A DNA stretch of 64,000 nucleotides from assembly GCA_025890175.1 (NCBI GenBank), contig JANPYM010000002.1, positions 2,800,402-2,864,401 of the forward strand, in the 5' to 3' direction. The notes below the pieces were generated by a model that saw only the letters and a list, made by a program, of their open reading frames with translations, was not told the origin of the DNA and did no database searches. Positions 56,521 through 64,000 of this stretch are shown here, piece after piece (positions within the stretch are counted from its first letter, which is position 1; each line of letters begins with the position of its first letter). The stretch comes from Ciborinia camelliae (taxonomy: Eukaryota; Ascomycota; Leotiomycetes; Helotiales; Sclerotiniaceae). The position numbers and the translations under genes were made by a program.

Positions 56521-59055
56521 ATGAGTTCTGGAGGAGGAGATGCGAAGCTCTTTGCAAGGGTATGTCCCTTGGATTCACTCTCATACAATATCAGTGTCCT
56601 TTACATATCATTTGCACCTCATTTTCCTTTCATGTGCTCGCCCGTACTGTTGCATACTTGTGGCACCTGAGGTTTTTGGAATTATATGATTTGGATAAAG
56701 TCAAAGTTTCCTCGGTATCGGAGTTCACGATGAAGGCGCATCCTGCTGTTATGTTTCTACCTTACTATATACCACCATCCGGATATGGATCAGTTGGCTC
56801 ACTCTATAATCGTTCTCCACAGGGCAAAGTTGCGGAATTAAGATTGGAATTGAATAGTGGTGGGAAGAAGGACAAGAACCATGCCGCGAAGAAGATTGCT
56901 TTGAAGAAGATTGTGGCCAACATGACCATGAGCAACAATGACATGGTCGCTCTGTTCCCCGATATTGTTGGATGTATGCAAATACCGAGCTTGGAAATAA
57001 AGAAGATGTGGGTGGACTGTTTACAGCGAGGATCGCACGAATTGATAACTGATGCGGATACAGGTGCTTTTTGTTTCTGGTTAACTATGCTCGTATGAAA
57101 CCAGATGTCGCTGTTAAGGCTTTGCCTACTTTGCAAGAGGTAAGTTCTCTATTTCGCACGGCTCATACTGAAGCTAACCATCTTCAACTAGGATATGAAT
57201 GACTCGAATCCTCTTGTGAGAGCTCTAGCCTTGCGCACGATGTCGTATATCCATGTCCGAGATTTTGTCGAAGCCACAGTACCACCTACAAAGCAACTTC
57301 TTCGAGACGCAGATCCTTATGTCCGCAAGACGGCGGCTTTCTGTGTCGCAAAACTATACGATCACGATAGGCATTTGGTTGAAGGCTCAGATCTTATTGA
57401 TAGGTTGAATTCGATGCTAAGGGACGATAACCCTACGGTTGTGGCTAGTGCATTAGCAAGTTTAATGGATATCTGGGAGAGGAGCGATGCCATAAAGCTC
57501 ACCATTGACTACGGAAACGCTTCAAAGATGGTTCAGATTCTCCCAGACTGTTCCGAGTAAGTGTTAATCTCTCATTTCAAATGGCGCGACTAACGATACC
57601 AGATGGGGCCAAACATATATTTTGGAAGCTCTAATGTCCTATGTTCCCCAGGAATCATCCGAGGCATTATTGCTAGCGGAGCGAATATCTCCACGCTTAT
57701 CACATTCGAATTCTGCAGTCGTCCTTACTTGTATTAGGGTAGTGCTGTACCTGATGAATTATATTAATGACCAGAAGCAGATTTCGGTATTATGTCGGAA
57801 GCTGTCGCCCCCTTTAGTCACTTTATTGGCGAAAGGCCCAGAAGTTCAATATCTCGCATTACGGAATGCATTGCTGATATTGCAAAGAAGGCCAGAAGTT
57901 CTACGAAACGATATTCGAGTATTTTTCTGCAAATATAATGACCCAATATATGTCAAAGTCACCAAACTGGAGTTGATCTTCATGTTGGCGAATGAAAGGA
58001 ATATACAAGAAGTTCTTACTGAATTGAGAGAATACGCTACAGAAATTGACGTTCATTTTGTCCGCAAATCAGTACGAGCGATCGGAAAGCTTGCTATTAA
58101 AATCGAGCCTGCCGCGAAACAGTGTATCAATACGCTGTTAGAGCTAGTGGCTACAAAAGTCACCTATATTGTGCAAGAAGCAACGGTAGTGATTCGAAAC
58201 ATTTTCAGAAAGTACCCCAACCAATACGAATCTATTATCGGTACATTATGCGAAAATCTTGACTCTCTAGATGAACCTGAAGCTAAGGCTGCGATGATTT
58301 GGGTTATTGGACAATATGCCTCTCGGATAGAAAATTCTGATGTTTTGCTTGAAGATTTCCTGTTCTCTTTCGCAGATGAACCTGTGGAAGTTCAACTTGC
58401 TCTTCTCACGGCAACCGTTAAGCTGTTCATTCAAAGGCCAACAAAAGGACAAGAACTCGTTCCTAAAGTATTGAAATGGGCCACAGAAGATACCGATAAC
58501 CCAGATTTGCGAGACAGGGGCTATATGTACTGGCGCCTGCTGTCTTCAGACATGGCTACAGCAAAAGCAGTTGTTATGGGTGAAAAACCGCCCATTACTG
58601 CTGAATCGGAGAAACTCGACCCTGCCACCCTTGAAGAAATGTGCCTTAATGTTGGTACTCTCGCTACTGTTTACCTTAAACCCGTCCAACAAGTATTCCG
58701 ATCCGCCCGTCCACGTCGCCTCACAGATTCGCCAGCTTTACAAAAGCAACATCTCCCACATGGGGATTTGGATGCACAGAAATCTCTTTCTGCATTTGGA
58801 AATTCACAGCCTATGTTGAAACCCAACGGACAGGGCGATATCGCTGCAGCAGTCGATGCAGCAGATGCATTCTTTGCTGGAGTTGGTCATCAAATGGCAA
58901 GCATGAATTTGTATGGGCAGGATGAAGGGTTTGGTGGTAGTCCTACCGTCGGCCGAGGCGAGATGCAATATGTTGTTAATCAGAATGCACCAGAGCAGGT
59001 TTATCAACCAGCTGGAGGACAGGGGTCTAATGGGGATTTGCTTATGTTTAATTGA
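56521..59055 (+). CDS. APL2: AP-1 complex subunit beta (beta-adaptin)
   Basis: Five exons: 56521-56559, 56823-57007, 57064-57139, 57192-57556, 57603-59055 (introns 263, 56, 52, 46 bp); 705 residues. The N-terminus MSSGGGDAKLF|ARGKVAELR is joined over the first intron. HEAT/ARM-repeat trunk with ALFPDIVGCMQIPSLEIKKM|CFLFL, NPLVRALALRTMSYIHV, PYVRKTAAFCVAKLYDH and YVKVTKLELIFML, through to KVLKWATEDTDNPDLRDRG. The C-terminal ~100 residues are a Pro/Gln-rich hinge ending GDLLMFN; the appendage (ear) domain is absent, as in known fungal Apl2. AP-1 sorts cargo between trans-Golgi and endosomes with clathrin. Start fixed by the conserved N-terminus. Confidence 0.93.
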
Positions 59056-60085
59056 AAGTTCTTAGCGAGTAATTTTTGCTATTATATTTGGGAGGGGGGG
59101 TTTTATGGTTAAATATATTTGTAGTTGATATACTAAATGCATAAGGATTTTCTCCTTTCTTAGTTTGTTCCTAGAAATCCAGGATGTCTTATCCTTGAAT
59201 AATTTTGCTGGTGCTAGTGCACTTTGGACTCGTCTATATCATTGGGCCGTGTTTATTAACCACGCCAGTAGAAAGATGATATAAAATAAACAATCGCGAT
59301 AGACGGGACGATTACTTTCTAACTTTTCTCATTTTCCCTCGAATGTTCAGATGAATATCTCCAATCTCTATATTACATAGAGTGTTCTGAACTGAGGCAG
59401 GTGATTATGAGTATCAAAACAGGTTTGCATGAAGATATGATATTTTCGCTAACTAGCCGCCTAGCCTCCCGCCTAGCCACAAATCATGCGATATGCAACA
59501 AAGCTCTCCTGGACTGGAGTATTTCGTAACTTGTGTAAATGATCCTTTTGCCCAATTGTTGTTCCTGGCCGATTTGGTCCACACCACTTTTTCCTTCCTC
59601 TCACAGGGAGGTTTCTGTGCCACCAACCCGCCACAAACCCACCACATCATCCTTCTGAGTTTAATTGATGCACAGCTCTGGCGTTGGTTGCCTTTTGTTT
59701 CGAACTCATAAGAAATAATGACAGCTCTGCATTATCGTTAACTTCAACCATATACATACATTCCAGCACTTTTTCATTTCCTCATTATTACCCATCTAAT
59801 TATCGGTGAAATACTGACTTCAAAGTTCTTTTCAACTCACGTCATCATGGTATGTATATCTATTATAATTCCTCTACTTCCTATCGGCACCTACACTATG
59901 AGCCGCTACCCACCTAGTTGTAGTCAATCCTCCTACGAATCACAACCTTTCTTCATTATACAATCGCATTTTTGCGCCTCGCCATGCGAACTTTCATCAA
60001 CCTTCCCGACATTTTTCTTAGCTAGCAGCACGATCTCATCTTTCCCAGTGGCGACTTATAAGCCCGATCCTCGATCTCTGGTGCA
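59056..60085. other. Spacer upstream of a small gene
   Basis: About 1 kb. An ATG followed by a strong GTATGT donor at 59847-59855 could be the start of a small spliced gene leading to 60086-60244, but no acceptor keeps a frame open, so this is not proposed as a gene. G-rich run near 59090. Confidence 0.35.
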
Positions 60086-60244
60086 ATGGATGCGTCTAGT
60101 AGATCTAATCCCATCCCTCTTCCTGTCGCCAATTCTACCAACTCTCCCTCAAGGAAATTAATGTCCACGTTGGCCAGTGCCAGATCCGTGGCCAAGGTGT
60201 CAACTGAAAAGGCGACCAGGTTTGGTCAGGGCAATAACAAGTGA
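60086..60244 (+). CDS. Possible 52-residue small protein
   Basis: A short open frame, MDASSRSNPIPLPVANSTNS then SARSVAKVSTEKATRFGQGN, with plausible coding composition, but very short and without a recognised family. It may be the last exon of a gene starting near 59847. Low confidence. Confidence 0.25.
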   Translation: MDASSRSNPIPLPVANSTNSPSRKLMSTLASARSVAKVSTEKATRFGQGNNK

Positions 60245-60530
60245 AACTCGTCATGTGTGATTTAGTTAGAATGGGGGGTCCATAAGTGTGGCATTGTAAT
60301 TGATCTGTTCAAACTATCGCACAATTTTCTATCATTCACAACAATCCTATTGTTTCTTGCCAGTCCAAGTCTTTTCTTCTAACAATCTGTAAAGTCCGAG
60401 TAACCTCCGAATAAAGTTAGGTTGAAATTGGTCTATTGAACGTGGCGCTTGACTGGTGTTTATTACTTTACTATCATACAATGGGTATTGTCTTTCCACC
60501 TATTAGTGATTGAATTATTATTCCAAAATG

Positions 60531-61748
60531 CTACTTCGTGATATCTCTGTAAAGAGCTAAAATTCCCTGTCTTGCCCTCATTGCATTGATGCCATCCACA
60601 CTCCCTTGAGCATTGAGACGTCGTGGCAGTGTATATCCTCTATCAGCGAGACCAGCCCAGAGCATGAAGAAAGCTATTTCTTTATGAGCCCATCGTCTAG
60701 GTAGGGTTGCAGGGGTACTTACCGTAGCTGTCGGCATTTCGTCTGCTCTCTTCAAAACTCGATGCCATGATGTTATTCCATCCATATCCATTCCCAGGTC
60801 CTACGTCTTCTGTACCATAAGTCGGAAAATGCGTGAACTACTGATGGTAAGCCAGTTTCTGTATAAATTGAGGTATATTTATTTCTACCTCGTGTAATAT
60901 GGTCGCCGAAACCATATCTCCAAACTTCTCGACTTCCATACCGCCCATATTAGCTGTTGTTGGAATGTCGCTAAGCTTCTTGGGGGCGTCTACATCAGTA
61001 TCGGGGTTAAACCAAGTGTCGAACACCTCCTCGCAAAGCTAATCACAATAGTATTTGGTTAAACTGGGCTCCTCAGGAGGCTGGTATAGAGTAAACCTTA
61101 CTGTTATGACTGCCCGATTATCAATCTTTGCATTGATGTGTTTTGGACTGTTTGTATCTGGGTTTTGCGTCTTGTGGCGCGACATATAGCCATATACCTG
61201 GCTTTTGTAGCACTCTCCGGGACCTTCAGAAACCATCAAATTATCCACATCTATATAGTGATGATATCCGACCTCGGTCCATCTTCTGTCTGTTATATTT
61301 AGAGAATGTATAGAAATTGAAAATCGTCATAACGAACCTTCATCACAATATATCCGCACGTTCGAATCTACTCGACTGTCGGTTTCCTTCCATTGATTGG
61401 CAATACCTCCAACGGTACCTATTTAGTTAGCTCATTGAACATAAAAGTTGATTCACATTTCATACCTTGTACGAGTTCATACGTACTTTGATCGGATTTC
61501 AATGTTTGGAAGATCCTCTCATAGACATTTGCATAATCTGTGTCTGACTTCTGCAATTGCGCAGCGTTAAACAGACGTCGTGAGCTACTTTGTGCCATGC
61601 TAAAAGCTTCATTTATATATTCATTCCAATGCGGTCTCTTTGAGCAAGTGAGATCAACCCAATAGGTATATTTGGGGGGTTTTTCACAAGAAGTAAGTAC
61701 GAATAAGGTCCAAGTGACTAGAGCATACACAGAAACACTCCAGACCAT
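60531..61748 (-). CDS. Secreted aspzincin-like metalloprotease
   Basis: Six exons: 61748-61466, 61418-61338, 61289-61102, 61038-60889, 60837-60723, 60679-60531; 321 residues. A signal peptide is visible (VYALVTWTLFVLTSC, cut near residue 21). The active-site motif HE|FTH is formed across the intron between exons 4 and 5 (TILHE + FTHFPTYG), and GTEDVGPGNGYGW follows at the expected distance, the GTxD...YG pattern of the deuterolysin (M35, aspzincin) family, with Asp as third zinc ligand. Unspliced, the motif reads HEVEI and would look dead. Cys residues around 35 and 130-150 fit disulfides. Probably an extracellular protease; neighbours give no further clue. Confidence 0.78.
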
Positions 61749-62970
61749 GGTGGATGTTGAGGTCTACCGTGATAATAAGGTCGATATTTGAAATACAGAA
61801 AAGTAATTCATACAAGATTTGTTTTGTAGGCTCTTTCAAGTATACTAATAGTAAGTTAGGAACCAGGTGATAACAGGACTCTCTTGACTTTCCGTAAGCA
61901 GAGCTAAGTATGAAGGAAACTAATTATAATTCTAGATACCAACACAGAAAACAAAACGTACACCGGATAGAATCAAACATCTTGTATCATTCAGCTAATG
62001 TAACAACCTTCCTAAAAATGATAACGAAATTTTGGGTCTCTCTGAACCAGAGCCAATCTACGCCAAAAGATACAAAATCACTCTCCAACTACCCAAGAAT
62101 CGGATTTTACCATCATGCCAACATTTAATGATACTATTTTCACATTTGGCTAGAATCCTTGGCTTACAAGAGGATGAGAATGCGAAACATAATATTTTTG
62201 GAAAGACCGCGCAATTGAACTTGTAAATATTTCACCTGAGTATTTGGGACTACCCCACGAGTTCAAATCGCTTAGCACTGGCAGGGCGGGTTGAGACACC
62301 TCCTAGTGGCTTTTACCGAGAACCTTGTATTGTCAGATTTCTAAATAGTACACTTTTAAGTTCTTTGTCAGATTTAGGACAAGATTCCTTGGAAGTGGGA
62401 GACCGGGCTAGACCAACATGTTGTTGTTGGCTCGGAAGATGTTGAGCAGGCACGTTGTACGAAAAGTTGAGCTAGCCTTTTTGAGCCAAGTTGTCTTTAC
62501 TGGCATGAACTGATCCAACGACCTCGGTCAAGTATGTTTGCTGATGTTTGATTTTCCCTCACATGAAATGATACGATCTCGAATGCATGTCAAAATCGTA
62601 TACACTTGGATTTGCTTCGCCATCATCTCCTTGTCCTTGGTACAATGTTATGAGAGCGGTTGGCCACTCCCGAAACTGCTATGAGCCACCCCTTCTCGCT
62701 GAATGGACATGATATACCGTCGATTTTATTTTCGTTTCAAAATTATGAATATCTGTCGTATTTCTGGTCATCCAACTAGAGGCTGGAGTGACGGCCACCA
62801 ACAAAATGTTGGAACAAGTAACCCAACACCTCGTTTTCCCTTCCTTTGTATTTCAGTCATGAATACCCATGTCAATATAACAATGCATTTTTTTCGTTCC
62901 TTTAATTCAAGACTACTTTTCAGTTTATATCGTGTGCATAGAAGTCAAATTTGACGGGTGTCTTTCAAAT
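61749..62970. other. Gene-free spacer
   Basis: About 1.2 kb between divergent secreted-protein genes. Short open frames on the + strand (61910-62226) show no recognisable feature. Confidence 0.4.
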
Positions 62971-64000
62971 ATGCATCATTTATCAAGTCTGCTACTTTTT
63001 TTCTTATTCGAGCCATATGGCTCTTCCAAAGTTGAAGCAGCCATCGTTCCGATTGCAGTTGACAATATTGCAACCCCGATTCTCCAAGCTAATTTGATTT
63101 CAACCGCGATGAGCCCAAACATTAACAATAACACACACGTCCGTCGAAATAGTGTTGTTGGCCGAGGAAACTTTTTGTGTCCGGAGGTGCTTGGTGCTTT
63201 TCCCATGGCTTGTAACTCTTCTAGATGTGGTGGAGAAGACCCTATCAATAATGGTACATGTTACTATGATCAAGGAGATGGACCTAAATGTCAATGTAGG
63301 TGTTGGTGGTATCAAAGACTCAATATTTACTGATGGCGAGAGCTCTAGGTATTGCTAATGCGACGTCAACACCGACTCCTACTTTAACTACAATAACAGC
63401 CACTCAAGTAGGTCAGGCCTCAAATCAGAATGTAACTCAGATAATCACAGCAACTTTTGCCTTGGAAAGCATTCCATTATACTCTGATCTGCGACAGAAT
63501 ATTACTTCAACGATTCTTACTAATGTCACGACGACTATTCTCACAAGCATTACAGCCACCCTTACAGATACCGTTTCAGTTGGGGTATCCGCCACAGAGG
63601 AGACAAGTGTTGAGACAGCTGTCGCTGTCATTTTGGCTGGCGGAGCCTTTTGGAGTCTTTTTGGTACAAAATTTAAAATGCTTACATTTTTCAGAACTTC
63701 TATTAATTTCATAATAGGATTTGTTGGTGACGCCGGCGTGGTAGCTACTATGGACCCCCCTATCGATGCGCCAAACCATGCAGACGATACAACTTGTCCA
63801 GAGTCAAGACAAATCTGTTCCAGTCCAAACTGTGCTGGAATTCTTAGCATGTGCGCTAACACTAATGATCCAACACGTGGCTGTGCATGCGATGAAAACC
63901 CAACTTGCGAAGAGACTGAGATTGATTGTGAGGATCCTACCTGTTCAGGAGTAAATGGCGAGTATACCTTAGAGACTCTCTGGATCAGGTCCCTAATTTA
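62971..64000 (+). CDS. Secreted Thr-rich, Cys-rich protein (3' end beyond window)
   Basis: Exons 62971-63295, 63349-63663 and 63718 onward (introns 53 and 54 bp); truncated by the window end. The start MHHLSSLLLFFLF gives a good signal peptide; the open frame upstream to 62932 is less likely. A Cys-containing segment (FLCPEVLGAFPMACNSSRCG...CYYDQGDGPKCQC) comes first, then a Thr/Val-rich region with possible N- and O-glycosylation sites (NITSTILTNVTTTILTSITA), a Gly/Ala-rich hydrophobic stretch (VAVILAGGAFWSLFG|FVGDAG), and a second Cys-rich part (CPESRQICSSPNCAGILSMC...CEETEIDCEDPTCSG). Family not recognised; cell-wall or extracellular protein by composition. Confidence 0.55.

Noticed and set aside
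61910..62226. Two overlapping plus-strand open frames
   Set aside because: No signal peptide, domain or splice pattern supports them.

Overview
The window is nuclear DNA of a filamentous ascomycete. The reasons are short 46-120 nt introns with GTAAGT/GTATGT-type donors and CTAAC/CTAAT-like branch points, RIP-like AT-rich DNA, typical fungal orthologues (Bem1, Vps36, Apl2, Emc4, Atp19, Ayr1-type SDR) and fungal-only families (2EXR, aspzincin). The 2EXR gene and the small W-C-C / CxxCxHxxCxxC zinc proteins make me think of Leotiomycetes (Helotiales), but I cannot prove that from this window. A run of 10 N at 32599 and a window that begins inside a repeat indicate a draft assembly.

Layout. 1-6.2 kb is repeat territory: an LTR-like element end, a 3.6 kb AT-rich block almost without G on the + strand, a 145-bp solo LTR-like element with a target-site duplication, and hairpin-rich TG...CA elements. 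6.2-7.6 kb holds a 2EXR protein gene whose 3' end was overwritten by one of those elements. 10-17 kb holds small lineage-specific genes: a coiled-coil tail-anchored protein, a second coiled-coil protein and three small zinc-motif genes in one orientation. 17.3-21.5 kb carries a divergent housekeeping pair, VPS36 (ESCRT-II) and a SAC3/Thp3-type gene. 21.5-29 kb is a 7.5 kb gene-poor tract with a TIR element and many simple repeats, lying upstream of BEM1 (29.05-31.14 kb). 32.3-33.6 kb is a FAR1-like gene broken by the assembly gap. 35.4-36.8 kb is a small gene graveyard: a PLP-enzyme remnant split by a repeat insertion, and a frameshifted peptide-transporter fragment. 37.1-41.6 kb has an intron-containing tRNA-Pro, thymidylate synthase, an intact SDR and a decayed second SDR.

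42.3-48.2 kb is the most unusual coding region: four consecutive minus-strand genes for left-handed beta-helix (hexapeptide-repeat) proteins. Three are paralogues without recognisable catalytic signatures, and the fourth is a normal maltose/galactoside-type O-acetyltransferase. 48.7-50.8 kb is a divergent mitochondrial pair (MTP18-like fission protein and ATP synthase subunit k). 51.7-54.9 kb has a decayed unknown gene, a BTB gene and a fourth small zinc-motif gene. 55.3-59.1 kb is a divergent pair, EMC4 and AP-1 beta-adaptin. 60.5-61.7 kb is a secreted aspzincin-like metalloprotease whose HExxH motif is assembled across a splice junction. 63-64 kb is a secreted Thr-rich/Cys-rich protein running off the window.

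How the genes relate: several encode membrane-traffic and polarity functions (Vps36, AP-1 beta, Emc4, Bem1) but they are independent single-copy genes, not a pathway cluster. The only convincing co-linear family cluster is the hexapeptide-repeat group. The small zinc-motif genes form a second, looser cluster.
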